Below are positions 46,574 through 59,109 of a stretch of 64,000 nucleotides of DNA, piece by piece (the stretch's first letter is position 1; each line of letters starts with the position of its first letter). The notes beneath the pieces were generated by a model. The model was not told where the DNA came from. It was given only the letters and a program-made list of their open reading frames with translations, and searched no databases. This DNA is from Aquatica leii (lineage: Eukaryota > Arthropoda > Insecta > Coleoptera > Lampyridae): positions 8,520,001 to 8,584,000 of the forward strand of contig CM069435.1 of NCBI GenBank assembly GCA_035610365.1, in the 5' to 3' direction. The position numbers were made by a program, and so were the translations under genes.

Positions 46574-46834
46574 TCACAATGGTTAATAGTAACTCGAATG
46601 GAGCAAACGTCGTTAACTCATAGTTTCATATAATATAAAATAGAAAGAAATGCGGTCGAAGTTAAGATCAATTTACGACAAAAAGTCAGTGATAAGTGTG
46701 CATTTACTACACAAACTTTTTAAGCTTAAATTTGTTCATTATGTGGAATCAATGTATACATATCAAATTGAAAAAATTAAATATAATTAATTAAAGCAAG
46801 CAGTCGAAAAGATTGCTGAAAAAATGGTCATGAC

Positions 46835-46969
46835 TGTAGTGTTTAGATTTGAGTATAGTCCCGTGATTGATACAGGAGACACAGACAACAATCAACACGG
46901 CGGGAGATTAGCAATAAACAAACTTACAGTGCATTTGTGATTTATAACAAACAAACAAACAACATTACA
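46835..46969 (+). repeat. 5' LTR of the Gypsy element
   Basis: 135 bp, starting TGTAGTGTTTAG and ending AACATTACA, followed by the TTGGCGACGAGG leader. Confidence 0.93.
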
Positions 46970-47054
46970 TTTGGCGACGAGGATTCCTTTTTTTTCGTGG
47001 TTAGAAGGAGACGAACAAACAACGTGGTGAAAATAAATACAACAAATCAAAAAC

Positions 47055-47880
47055 ATGTCTGGAGACAACATTTTCGCAAACATAGACACATTCAGTTTAC
47101 ATAATGGTATGGAGAACATTGGAGGCCGATGGCAGAAGTGGTTAAAAAGATTCGACAATTTTCTTATCGCTGCTGACATAACGGAAGATTGGAGAAAGGA
47201 GGCGATGCTATTGCACTGTGCAGATGAGGAGGTTTTTGATATTTACTGCTTTCTTCCTGATCCTTCTCCGTCTGACCTCCCATTAATACATTACGAGATA
47301 GCCTAAGCAAAACTTAATTCTCATTTTGTGCCTAAGATTAACATAGAGTTCGAACTTTTTAATTTCCGTCAAACTAAACAGTTGGTCTCAGAATCCATTG
47401 AAGAATACTATGTTAGGTTATTTAAATTAAGCACTAACTGTTCTTTCAATGACAAAAACAGAGAAATCAAGTCACAAATAATACAATGTACCACGTCCGC
47501 ACGATTAAGGATGTATGGTCTAGCTGAAAATCCAACACTTGAACAATTGCTTGCCCAAGCAAAGGCTTATGAATTAACAGAGTGTGAAGCTCAGCAAATA
47601 GAACCAACCACAGAGCAAGTTTCTCGAATAAGTAACTACAGGAGAAAAACAAACACAGTGAAGCTCAACCAGCAGGCACTCACTCAAACAGATACGAACA
47701 CACGACCTAGTATAACCTAGTGTGACAATCAGTCTAACAATCAAAGTAACAAATAACCAGTGTAGAAACTGTGGAAACAGATGGCATACACAGGGCAAAC
47801 AGGAATGTCATTTTTGCTCCAAACAAGGTCATCTCTCAAAATGCTGCATTACGAAACAAAGAGATCAACAAACACAAGGC
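47055..47880 (+). other. gag region of the Gypsy element
   Basis: Capsid-type helices (GGRWQKWLKRFDNFLIAADI, then FNFRQTKQ and EEYYVRLFKLS) are followed by a zinc-knuckle region with CRNCGNRWH and CHFCSKQGHLSKCC. This arrangement is that of a Ty3/Gypsy gag. It is part of a broken fossil. Confidence 0.8.
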
Positions 47881-48059
47881 ACTCAGGCACACACAAGTAC
47901 ATCTTTACAGCAAGTTACACCAACCAGCAACAACAACAGAAGTTTTGCAACAAATCATGTAACATCAAACATAGAAACAACAAACTATAACGCTGCTATA
48001 GAAGGAAGCTCTGAACGTTCTTTTCAGGTTAGCATCGTTAATAGAATCAGCAAAGTACC

Positions 48060-50760
48060 TACTATAAATATTAAGGTTGACAACAAGGTTATTAAATTTA
48101 TAATAGACACAGGCAGCTCTGTAAATTTAATTGGTACTACAACATTCTCGAAATTATTCAACAAAACGTTATCTAAAAACTGTACAGATATCTATGCATA
48201 TTGTGCTTCAAACAGACTGAAAATTGTAAGAAAATTTACAGCAAACTTAAAATTTAACAATAATTCAACGGAAACCATAATCCATGTTGTAGAGGGAAAC
48301 TGTCAATCATTATTGAGTTACAATACATCATGTAAATTAAACTTAATAAAAATCACTAATAATGTCACACAAACAATCATTAACACAGAATATGTCCAAA
48401 TTAATTATCCAGAATTATGTTAAGGTATCGGTAATTTGATAAACTGTGAGATTAAATTACACATAGATTCAAATGTAGTTCCTGTTGCACAGAAGCACAG
48501 AAGAAATTCTCATCACCTTCGAGCTAAGGTTGGAGAAGAGTTAAACATATTAGAAACTCAGGACATGATTGAAAAAACTACTGGTGCTACTCCATCGCTG
48601 TCATCGTTAGTTATAGTCCCAAAACGGAATAAAGACACAATCAGATTATGTGTTGACATGAGATCAGCCAACAAGGCCATTCTAAAGGAACGTCACATCA
48701 CTCCGACACTAGATGACATTATCAATCAATTGAATGGTTCAGTAATGTCTAGCAGTATTGATTTAAGAGATGGGTACCACCTACTAACTTTAAGTGAAGA
48801 AAGTAGATACATTACTACTTTCTCGACACATGTTTTGGTATCAACGCAGCAGCAGAAATCTTTCAAAACTCGGTGAGACAAGTAATTGCAAGTATTCCAG
48901 GAGTTATCAATTATAGTGATGATATACTGGTCTTTGAAAAAACGGTCGAACAGCACAACGTGTTCTTGGAAGCACTGCTAAGAAAGCTACAAGAAGTTCA
49001 TTTAACAATAAATACTGGAAAATGTGTTTTTAGTGTCCCAAAGATAAAATTTTTTGAATATGTATTTTCAAAAGATGGAGTTCAACCAGATAGTGATAAA
49101 GTAAATAGTATCGTAAACATGAAACCACCTGAAAACCCTTCAGAAGTTAGTAGTCTTTTGGGTATGATTAATTACCTATGAAAGTTTTTGCCCAACTTAG
49201 CCAAAAACACAAAAATTCTACGAGACCTAACACTCAAAGATGCAAAACGGGAGTGGAAACAAGAACACAATGAAGTCTTTCAGACATTGAAGAATCAGTT
49301 GCAACAAGCTACTACACTGTCATATTCTGATGTCAATACATCAACTGATCTCTTTGTAGACGCTGGACCAGATGGTCTTGATGCTTTTTTAACGCAAAGA
49401 AATAACACTTACGTTAGTTGAGAAGAGGTACATCCAAATAGAAAAAGAAACGTTAGCATGCACCTGGGCTATTCAACACTTCAGCATCTATCTATACGGT
49501 TCAAAGTTTACACTTCATACTGATCATCTCCTACTACTCAGAATCTTCTTATTCTTGTCCAAGCGCACGCATCGAGAGACTGTTATTACGCACCATATGA
49601 ATTTAAAGTTGTACATCAAACAGGAAAGTCAAACCCATCCGACTATCTATCTCGACATCCTCTAGAAACGACGGCTGACCACACCAAAATTGAAGAGTAT
49701 GTGAATTTTATAATACACGGAGCAATGCCTAAAGCTATGACAGTTGAACAAGTTCAAGAAGTTACTAAAAATGACAGAATACTGACATTATTAATAAATG
49801 CAATAAAGAATGGCAAGGACAAGTGGAATCAGCCAAAATTAACACCGTTTGAAAAAATAAAAACAGAAATAACTGTCCAGGATGACATAGTACTAAAAGG
49901 TACACGCATCATCGTACCAAGTTCACTTCAAAAGCAGGTTATAGAGTTGGCACATAAAGGACACATGGGCATAGTAAAGACAAAACAGTTGTTACGAACC
50001 AAAGTTTGGTTTCCAAACATTGACAAACTAACAGAAACCTTCATAAAAGATTGTACACCATGTCAAGCCGTAACGGATACCAAACACAGAGATCCAATTA
50101 CATTGACACAGCTACCAGATGTTCCTTTTAGTCATCTAGATATAGATTTATAGAGAAATTTAACACCCAACCCATTTAACAATAAAAAGTACATATTTAT
50201 TCTAGTAGATGAATATTCTAGATACCCACTTGCTGAAGTAATACCATTGACAAGCTTTTCTAGCATCAAACCAATATTTAAAAGAACATTTAGCACGTTA
50301 TGGTCCACCATTCAATGGTTTAGAAATGAAGTTGTTTTTAAAAAACCTTGACATAAGACACTTACTCGTGACTCCATACTGGCCTGAAGCAAATGGTTTA
50401 GCCGAACGTTTTGTAAAGTCATTCAAGAAATCACTCCTTTGTGCTCACTTAGAAACTAAGCAATTTGATTTGCAAATTCAGCAATTTCTCTTAAATTACC
50501 GCAGTACACCACATTCCACAACAGAACAAACACCGTTTGAGCTTGTATTTCAAAGAAATGTTAATAACATGTTACCACACAAGACACAAGACAAAAATTA
50601 CATCACAGTATATAACTCAAATATAAAGAAAATCGAAGAAAACAGAAGGAGTATGCTAATAGAAAAAGACATACAAAAACCCACACGTTCAAAGAAGAAG
50701 ACCTGGTTCTTTGCAAGCAGATTCGTAAAAACAACCTTGCACCCAGATTCAATCCACACC
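48060..50760 (+). other. pol region of the Gypsy element
   Basis: Parts in order: aspartic protease (FIIDTGSSVNLIG near 48100), reverse transcriptase (from about 48430, with a VINYSDDILVF catalytic box near 48905), RNase H (about 49200-49560, with DLFVDAGPDG), and integrase (about 49900-50560, with HKGHMGIVKTKQLLR and a CTPC finger, then YWPEANGLAERFVKSFKKS). Order and motifs are those of Ty3/Gypsy. Fossil. Confidence 0.85.
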
Positions 50761-51355
50761 CATACAAAATAAAACAAGTAAAAGGTACACAAATTATTGC
50801 AGACAGAGGTGACGAGACTATAATAAGAAATTCATCATTCTTTAAACGTTTCCACTCTGATACCTTAAAACCTAAAACCATCCCCCTAACTACGCATCTC
50901 CAACCACAACCAAACATGCAACCCACCAAACCATTACCTCTGAGCACTTCGTGAAAGATCAACCTCAGAAAAACACCCAACCTAGAGAACATATTAACCA
51001 CAATCAGTGACGAGCCTTTTGTTCATGAATCTCTCAGGAAGAAGATGATTCTCACTTAAGTTCCCATGATGATGAAAGATATGAAGATATTAACAGTGCC
51101 AGAAACGAAGAAGAAAAAAACTTCATCGCGTACACTTCAGATGTTGAATCAAAAGCAGAACACATATCAGTTGAAACAACATCGAGACCGCAGCGTATTT
51201 TAAAGAAGCCTGTTTACCTCGATGACTATTATACAGACTTTGAATCGGAGTAATGTTTTCTCAAATACTTGTTCCGTCATTACGTAAGAATTTATCAGTT
51301 TATTTGTCTTATTTGCATGCAGTAAGATTTGTATATTTTAAAGCAGAGGAGAAAA

Positions 51356-51490
51356 TGTAGTGTTTAGATTTGAGTATAGTCCGGTGATTGATACAGGAGA
51401 CACAGACAACAACCAACACGGCGGGAGATTAGCAATAAACAAACATACAGTGCATTTGTGATTTATAAAAAACAAACAAGCAACATTACA
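51356..51490 (+). repeat. 3' LTR of the Gypsy element
   Basis: 135 bp, same ends as the 5' LTR, with five base differences from it. It is preceded by a purine-rich tract AAAGCAGAGGAGAAAA, suitable as the polypurine primer. Confidence 0.93.
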
Positions 51491-53589
51491 ATGACAAAAA
51501 TACTTATGGCGTTAATTGCCAGAAAACTTTAAACACTTCAGGTCCGCATAGGAATCTGTACCTGTAGATAAGAAAATGCTGGAGGAATTGACATCAAGAT
51601 TGTTAATACAAGAAAAGAGATTTAAACCTGCAGAGGAAGCTACAACATTAACTGGTAGTTGTAATAGGTTCAAAAGAACAAAAACTGGGCGCCACTCCGC
51701 TGTAAAATTAAAATATTTGGCTCGGAGACACCAATAGTACGTCTTAAAATTCCTTAGCGTAAATAATTAGTAATTATGCTGTCAATAATATTACTTCTGA
51801 TACTTGCAAAAAGTGTAACCTTACATTGATTTGGTTGAAAGTTATACAATGTATTAGAACCGAGAACTTAACATAATTAATATCACCAAAGATTTAACAT
51901 AGATTAAAATATAGCTTATGGTTTGATTCAAATAATACAATTATAGAATTTGATACACAATTACACTGAAGTCATAGAAGTAATGCAGCTATGCTAAAAA
52001 AGCATTTCTAAATTAGCGAGGATTGATTTAGGCCAAAGTCCCTTTTCTGCCACCTGATGTCATCCGCCTAAACTATCTTTTGCGGGATTGTATACTGATT
52101 TCCCAGAAATTAGACAAAAGTGAAGCGGTACATATTTCCACTTTCTTTAAATAGGAATGTAGAGAACGACCCTCAACCTATCTTGATGTACGTACTTTTT
52201 AACAATTTGTATTCGATATACAAAGTTTAAATGAGCTGAATCTCCCATTCGTAATTTAATTTGAACGATTACAAATTATGTGAAGTTAACACTGAAGTAG
52301 AAAGTCAAATAAAATCTGTTAAGGTATTTGACAAAACATTCTCCACAGTGAATATCAATTTACGCCAAAATATCCAACCAGTGGTGTTGGCGTACCAGTG
52401 ACGTGGCAAAAATTTTGTTAACATACAAATTTTTGGAAAAGTAATGATTAAAGACACGTACCAAAGAGCAAGCAGATGAATTGGGACAGAAATGTGTTTG
52501 AAAAACTTACAAAAAAAACAAAGTGCCAATTAAAGTTGGTCCTTGTGCTTGACGTTAAAGGTATGGGATTAGTAACGTTAATATTTTGTAATAGTGAGAA
52601 ATTTATAAAAACTACTCTATCTAATTATGCTATATGTCCCAGAATTAAGATTTAATTTATTCTCGATTGATTGTGCGTTACATAAAGGTTATTTGATGGT
52701 CTCAGACAAAGAGAAATGCAAATTTATTGATACAAATGGAAAAGTTTGAGCACTTACAGTGTCGCAAAATAAACTTATAAATTATAGTATCAAAAATCAG
52801 TAGTATGTCTAAATAATTTTGAAAATTTTGGTGATTGAAGTTTAGTGCATATACCTAAGAAAAATCGTTTAAAGTGCGATTTAAAAAATGAAGAAGATAT
52901 ATTTGTAGGATACGAAAAAAATGCCAAAGGCTGTAAAATATTGTTTCTTAATAAAAATAATATTTAATACAGAAGAGATGTTATTTTTCAACAATGGAAA
53001 CGTAAATGTTTATAATAATTTTAATACATAAAAACAGGACGTGAATACGTTGCAAAAAACTGAAAACGTTAAAAATGTAGATAACATAGTTAACCATGGA
53101 AGTGATACTGAAGAGTTCCAAGAAAATAACAAAGAACAAAAAGAAACAAACGTTCAAGACAACATACTTTCGGATAATAAACATAATTGAAGGTATAACT
53201 TAAGACATAAAAATCCAAAATAAATTAGAAGAATATGAAACAACTCTATATGATGAAAATGAAGATCCGAATCCTATAAAAAAGCTATATCAAGTAACAA
53301 TTCTAAGAAATTGATCCAATGGGAGCTAAAATAGAAATATTAAAAGAAAACGATACATTGACAAAGCAGAAAATAAAAATAGTGTAAAGGTCCTTGAGAA
53401 TAAATGAGTTTCCAAACAGAAAAGAGATTAACTTGGTAGTGTAATAACATATAAAAGTAGGTTAGTTCGATCAAAAATGTTCGTTAAAAATATTTAAATG
53501 TCTATGTCTATTACACGACAAGAAATCTTCTTTTTTAAAATTAAATTAATGGTATAAAACAGTTTTATGTTTCTCCTGTAAAATTAGTC

Positions 53590-55140
53590 TGCACTATAAA
53601 GCTTGAAGAACATCTGCAAAGATTTAAGAACGAGCTAAGAAATTTAAAGTGGGATATTGTTGGTTTATGCAAAACAAGACTGATAGGAGAATTCTAAAAT
53701 CCAACCACATGCCTGGTCAACGAAACAAAGAAGAAGAGTACTACATAGGAGGAATAGCCATCATGATTCACAGAAAAATATCTGTTTACAACTGAGTAAT
53801 GTAGACCATGCTAAAACTAAGGATACAAATATTGCATAAATATGTCACTACAAGCACATCAATGGGCGAAGATACTAAAGAATTCTACGAAGACCTCGCA
53901 ACAGCTGCAAATCAAGAAAACATCAAACAGAAAATTATTATGAGAGACTTAAATACCAAAATTGGGCCTAAAATCATAACAGAGCCAGAAAACATTAATA
54001 AATAGAAGATCGAAACTCAAAGAGGCAAATAGTGTTTGAATTTCTGTGTGTAAAAAACCTCTACTATATAATACCTTCTTTAAAAACCCGGCAAAAAAAT
54101 TGGAACAGTCCTGACGGCAAACAAAGAACAAGATTGATTACATCCTATCCTCTATTAAAAAAATGTCACGTTTATAAATCCATTTAATACGAATAGTGAC
54201 CACATCGCTGGGGCAAAAATAGAGCCCATAGAAAATCTAGACAAACTGAAACTAAACGTACTTACAGATAAAACTACAAACTGCATAAAGACTGCCGACA
54301 AACAAGTTTGCTTCTAACTACCCAAAAAAAAATTTGCGATCAAACATCCAAACTTATAACACAAAGAAGAAAAACAGAAAAACATTCGGCCGAATCTGAA
54401 GAATTAAATAAGAAAGTGAAAAAAATCCGAAAAGACGTGAAAATGTATAACACTAGTAACAAATAACATGAATATGAAAGTGCTAAGATCTAAAAGAAGT
54501 AGATGAAAGCTAGTGATAAAAAAACTAAAACACCACAAAGGAACCTGATTTACAAAAAGGGAGACTGGACAAATCTAGAAAATTACAGACTTATCAACTT
54601 ACTGTCGGTATACTATAAATTACTCACCAAGATACTGACCAGTCGACTTACACCTAAGCTTGATTCCTATCAACTAATTGAACAAACGGGTTTTAGAAAG
54701 GGCTACAGTAAAATCAACACAAACGGCATGGAAATAATGACGCTAACAAAACACAGCACAAACAGATTACGGACCTTCCAACAAGTAATGGAAAAAACCA
54801 TGCACGGAGTCAGCTTAAGAGACAGGATCCGAAACGAATATATAAGAGCAAGAACGACGGTTGAAGGTATTGTCGAAAAAATTGCGAGACCGAAATGGCT
54901 TTGGGCTTTTGGACAAAGAAACTATTGCAATGGCGACCACAAAAAACAAAAACAAATGTTGAACAACCACAAGCACGATGATACAATGATCTAAAAAAAA
55001 CAACGAGAAAAAATTGGATACTAACTAAGATCTGTCTTGTGCTTTTATTATCCAATTTTTCACTTGGAAGTAAATGAAGGAAGCTTATGTCCTGCAGTGG
55101 ACCCTATAAAGCTGAAAAGACTTATCTTTGTCTATACTAA
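53590..55140 (+). mobile_element. RTE-like LINE, internally deleted
   Basis: The endonuclease part reads LEEHLQRFKNELRNLKWDIV followed by GLCKTRLIGE (near 53600-53690), with later segments TSTSMGEDTKEFYEDLATAA and IIMRDLNTKIG. The start of the reverse transcriptase reads KKGDWTNLENYRLINLLSVY (54556-54615) with YKLLTKILTSRL. The C-terminal end reads MEKTMHGVSLRDRIRNEYIR (near 54789) followed by AKPKW-type and EAYVLQWTL phrases. The central RT core is missing between about 54735 and 54770, joining two distant parts of ORF2. There are several frame breaks. It belongs to the same broad family as the fragment at 20920. Confidence 0.75.
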
Positions 55141-55209
55141 ATTAAAAAAGCCTGAATTTAATCATTGCTAGAAATATGTTGCTTTCAAGTTAAGATATTA
55201 AGTAGCTAA

Positions 55210-55970
55210 AAAACTGGTGTGGTCACCACACGACTTTCCTATAATGAATGATAAAAGAATATCTACATATTTTTTTAAGGTTATGTTGTTATTAAACCAC
55301 TTTGAAGTGATATGTACAAGTTTGTATTGACTTCCTAGAATGCTATAATTTTTTTTTAAATTTGACTACTCGATTTCATTAAGATATAACCGAAATTTGG
55401 CAAATTGAGCTTACATTTTCCTATCGACCAACCTTTATATTTGTGCGCATTGATATTGCATACCCCTTTAGTAAATCACTAAAAATTATTATTTTTAACG
55501 TATCTTGCTTTGCCTTTAAGATATGGAATTTAAAAAAAATCGTCGCTGGCAGGATTCGAACCTGGATTATATCACTTTACATTATAAACCAAATATCCAA
55601 TAAACTGTTAATGTTAAAAAAACTTTTTATTTAAATAAATTGTTAGGAAGAACTATCTCTATAATAAACTGTATAAATAGTTTGAATAATTTACATATGT
55701 ACAAGATTATATAAGAAAAATTGTTAAAAATGACGGATACACCCACTTCCGGTTTCTTTATCAGAACCATCTTTTGATAAAACTGAAAGAATATGAAAAA
55801 CCAGCTCCATACCAAATTGGTTCGAGAGTTATCACACACACAGACACCCAAAATTTTTTTGTCAAAAATATATTTTTCTAATTCAGGAGACCTTGCCACG
55901 TAAAATTAAGCAAAAAATTATTTTTGAAAAGAAATCGCGATTCTATACTTTCCTTACAGGAAAACAAAAA
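55210..55970. repeat. Dispersed inverted-end repeat, short copy
   Basis: This is the second copy of the family at 2940-4235. It starts CTGGTGTGGTCACCACACGA, with a 13-bp palindrome TGTGGTCACCACA, and has CTTTCCTATAA at 55234. It ends at CTTTCCTTACAGGAAA near 55949-55964. It shares the tRNA-like segment and the CCCACTTCCGGTTTCTTTATC stretch, but lacks the internal direct repeats of the long copy. Confidence 0.75.
55540..55608 (-). other. tRNA-like segment with Pol III boxes, second copy
   Basis: On the minus strand GGTTCGAATCCTGCCAGCGA gives a good T-arm and a tRNA-like 3' acceptor strand. TTTATTGGATATTTGG about 39 bases upstream resembles a tRNA-Arg D-arm/A-box. A T-run follows directly. It is better preserved than at 3792-3868 but still lacks a foldable anticodon arm. 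Confidence 0.55.
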
Positions 55971-57127
55971 TATTATTAAGTAAAATCCGTTATATAATTA
56001 TTAATTTGTTAAATGACAGAAAATTAATGCAGATTGTTTTATACTACGTTAACTTATATTATGTTACTCATAAATCATCGTGGAATATCAATTTAATAAA
56101 AAATAAATTAGTGTAAAACTTAGTAGCTCTTAGTAAAATATTCGTTTAGATGATGAAAAGTACATGAAAGCTTATATAAAGTTCTGATAATGAAAATTAA
56201 TTTTTAATTAAAACTGTGATTATTAACTTTGATGTGATTACTAACTCTTCCTCGTTTAACTAAATTGCTGTTTTATGACAGAGAAAAAGATCATAATTAC
56301 TCAAACACATAAATTAAAAAACCAATTAATTCAATTAAATTAAATACGTATTTTATTTATTGTTTTGCAAAACTATTGTAAATTAAAATACAAAAAAGAT
56401 TGTAAACAATAGTTTTGTTTTAATCTATAGAAACTAATATCTTACGTTGTCAGAATTGATTACTTAATTTTATCAATTTCTAAGGTGCACTATCTAGAAA
56501 CATGCAGATCACGTTGTATCATCCTATTAAGTCCAGGTCTTGTCTAGTCAATTAATTGTAAGGGTATTGGAAAGCATTTCTACGTCTCTATAATGTTCGT
56601 TTCATCATTGTCTTTTCAACAATATGGTAGATAACGTTTAATCCTATTATATGTTGTAAAATCTACAATGCACGTACCAACAGAATAAATATGTTACGTT
56701 TCTATATAAAAGATTGTATTTAATTAAAAAAAAAACTTATGCATTTAATATACAATTTTTAGTTCATTAACTACAAGCAAAAATTTAAGATAAACAAATA
56801 TTTTAATAATTACTTTATTTAATAAAGTCTTTTCTTCTATATGAATACAATCACTATGTATAATTTAGATATCATCCATATTGCTGCCTTAAGTACTCAT
56901 CGCAATTCTAGATTCTAGATTTTTTATTAAAAATTTCTTGTAGGTAATTTATGTTAACAAAACAATTAGAACAATTAACCATATTTGGAGATGCACCTAC
57001 GCTACTATAGTTATCCATCTAATTGGAATTATTGCTAGTTGCTTCGTGATCGAAGATTTTGGTAGCTCCTAATTCAATATTAATAGAAGATAAATTGCGC
57101 TTTCTAATCAATTCCTATTTAGCTAAC
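55971..57127. other. AT-rich spacer, nothing recognised
   Basis: No coding frame, RNA gene or repeat end. The piggyBac end to be expected near its right side was not found. One TTAA followed by CCATATTTGGAG near 56975 is a possible but unsupported candidate. Confidence 0.4.
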
Positions 57128-58895
57128 CTAATTTTGTTTGATACAGAATCTTCTATATACTGTTTTAAAGCTGACGCACTCTGCGTTCTGATTCACAGCA
57201 CAGCTACCGCAAGTAGGAGCCTTACAGTCAATACATGTATTTCTTGTTTTCTTGTCTTTGCTCCTGGCACATTTCGCGCACCTCACTTGTTTTGCGAGAG
57301 AGATTGTGGAACATTGTAGAATATTTGTTTCTGGAGGATACGCTTAATGTTTAACCGCAGTTCCCGTGGTAGGCGATTGTTGAGTAGCCTAATGTTTAGG
57401 TATGGCTCCGTCAGTTCCCTAGCAAGACATTTTACGAAGTCGGTTCTCTTTTGGGCAGCATTTCCAGATAAGCTTGAGAATATCACGAAAGCATTGACAA
57501 GCCCAATATTGAGCAAAGTGTAGAAAATTGTAAGTGGCCAACGATTGGTCCGCCGACTTGTGGAATACACGGCGCACTTTTTGTCTAGAGTATCCACACC
57601 TCTCAGGTTTACCAGTTTGTGGATCAATGCAGTCATTGTGGTGCATCGAGGAAACCAAAAGAACGGTTTGTTTTTTTTTGGAACGAAGGACACTAAGGTA
57701 AGATCATTGGTGAATCCAAATAGCGCTGACTTTTCTTCCCTTGCTTTAGTAAGTCGGAATTCTTCCGGTACTTCTCCCTTGTTCTTTCTAAGGTGAGATC
57801 ATTGGTAAATCCAAATAGCGCTGACTTTTCTTCCCTTGCTCTAGTAGGTCGGAATTCTTCTGGTACTTCTCCCTTGTTCTTTCTCAAGGTCCCTACATAT
57901 GTCAACTCTTTTTTCTTTAGCTCTGAAACAAGTTGGATAGAGGAGAACCAGTTGTCCGCCGTTGCCTTCTGATTTGTTCCATTGATAGGAGCAGCTAGAC
58001 AGACTGTGTGGGTTTACCTAGTTTTTTCTCGTTTTCAGAAAGGGTTTTGCCATCGCTGTCTTTGCCGGAATATATATAGGCGTTTAAGAAGTAATGAGTC
58101 TTTGCATCATTTAGTACCATGATCTTAATACCATACTTTCGGGGCTTGTTTGGTATGTACATTCGGAATTTGCAACGGCCTCTAAATCCCACAAGCATTT
58201 CGTCAATGCAAGCGTATTCTCCAATGGAATAACATGCCTGGCAGTTCTTCACAAACCTCTCAAACACCCAGGAGATTGCAGCTGCGGCATCAGTCTTAGT
58301 TCTCTCAGCCCTATCCAGAGCATTATCAAAGCGGAGGCATGCTAATATAATCAAAAGACGCTTCAATGAAATAATGCAACGGAATATATCGCGCCCCGTT
58401 CCATCAGTGGCGAATAACGCTTCAAGGTCCTCGTGATTAGACTTGAAAATTGATGAATATATCAAAACGCCCAACACAGTTTTGAACTCAACAATGCACA
58501 GCTCTTTGTAATCTTGTCTATTGGGTTCGGAAAGCTGCTGACGAACCTGAGATAAATTCTCATTTCGAAGCAGAATTTCTTCAAGTATCTCGTCAGTGAA
58601 CAAGAGATTACAAGCCGAAAAATGAGTGCAGTACTGCCCAATTCCTTTGGCAGGGCCGATTATCTCTGAAAGATGAGTAATAATGTTGTGGCATCTTGTA
58701 CGAACATTTTGATTTGGAGCATCTGCCGACCATTTAATCTTGTTCTTGCCGTAATAGCTTTTAGGGCTTTTTGTCTTCCTCTTTGTAATAGGCGGTTCCT
58801 CATCATCATCCGAAGATGAATTTTGTAGTTTCGATTGAGCAGTAACACTCACGTCTTCATTACTGGACAGCTCTTCTTCCGAACTACAAGCTATG
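57128..58895 (-). pseudogene. Second piggyBac transposase, lightly damaged
   Basis: Reading on the minus strand: acidic N-terminus (SSEEELSSNEDVSVTAQ), a long intact stretch 58852-57995 with ACIDEMLVGFRGRCKFRMYI and KPRKYGIKIMVLNDAKT (first Asp), then ATADNWFSSIQLV (second Asp), TYVGTLRKNKGEVPEEF, VNLRGVDTLDKKCAVYSTSR (third Asp), LLNIGLVNAFVIF, and a C-terminal finger CARCARSKDKKTRNTCIDC-like ending at a stop at 57128-57130. All three catalytic Asp remain. Damage seen: a frame change just before LAAPINGTN (about 58000), a 95-bp tandem duplication (57701-57890), and frame changes near 57650 and 57310. The true start is probably upstream or across an intron, as no ATG begins the long frame. 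The protein is unlike the 7-10 kb copy in sequence. Confidence 0.85.
57701..57890. repeat. 95-bp tandem duplication in the piggyBac transposase
   Basis: AGATCATTGGTRAATCCAAA starts at 57701 and again at 57796, and the copies continue in parallel to a TTGTTCTTTC. The unit is not a multiple of three, so it shifts the transposase frame. Confidence 0.9.
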
Positions 58896-59109
58896 ACAAA
58901 ATTGAGGATTTAAATTTTACGAAGTATCCATTTGGTGAAGTGGGGTTCGATGCACTCCAAATTTGAATAAGACAAAAATCTTGAAACTCTACACCACAAT
59001 TTTGACACACACGTGCTATTAGAGTGACTAGCGTAGACTAACTGAAACCTACAGTTAAAGGCCTCACCAGTTACGGGATATAATTCAAGATTCAGCAATT
59101 TCAGATAAA

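Larger units (their letters stand above)
46835..51490 (+). mobile_element. Ty3/Gypsy element, whole layout, broken
   Basis: Two 135-bp LTRs with TG..CA ends bound a gag-pol interior of normal order. A perfect 5-bp duplication ATGAC lies on both sides (46830-46834 and 51491-51495). The LTRs differ at 5 of 135 positions by my count, so the copy is moderately young. Parts in order: TTGGCGACGAGG primer-binding region after the 5' LTR, gag with a CCHC-type knuckle, protease with a DTGSS box, reverse transcriptase, RNase H, integrase with an H2C2 finger, and a tail before the 3' LTR. Very short LTRs and this gag type suggest a mag-like lineage. The coding region has several breaks (on the order of half a dozen), so it is a fossil. 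It is inserted in a Copia gag. Confidence 0.9.
46620..53530 (+). mobile_element. Copia (Ty1-like) relic, host of the Gypsy insert
   Basis: Two parts flank the Gypsy element. Before it is a gag segment (46680-46834) reading LLHKLFKLKFVHYVESMYTY. After it is a gag part reading TKILMALPENFKHFRSA and TSRLLIQEKRFKPAEEA (51491-51660). Further on are a protease-linked segment (RFNLFSIDCALHKGYLMVSD near 52650-52710) and the integrase C-terminal phrase IFVGYEKNAKGC near 52895. The element is a badly broken fossil with large internal loss. No LTRs were identified. Confidence 0.7.

Noticed and set aside
50603-51001. 132-codon minus-strand frame in the Gypsy element
   Set aside because: Antisense shadow of the element's 3' coding region.
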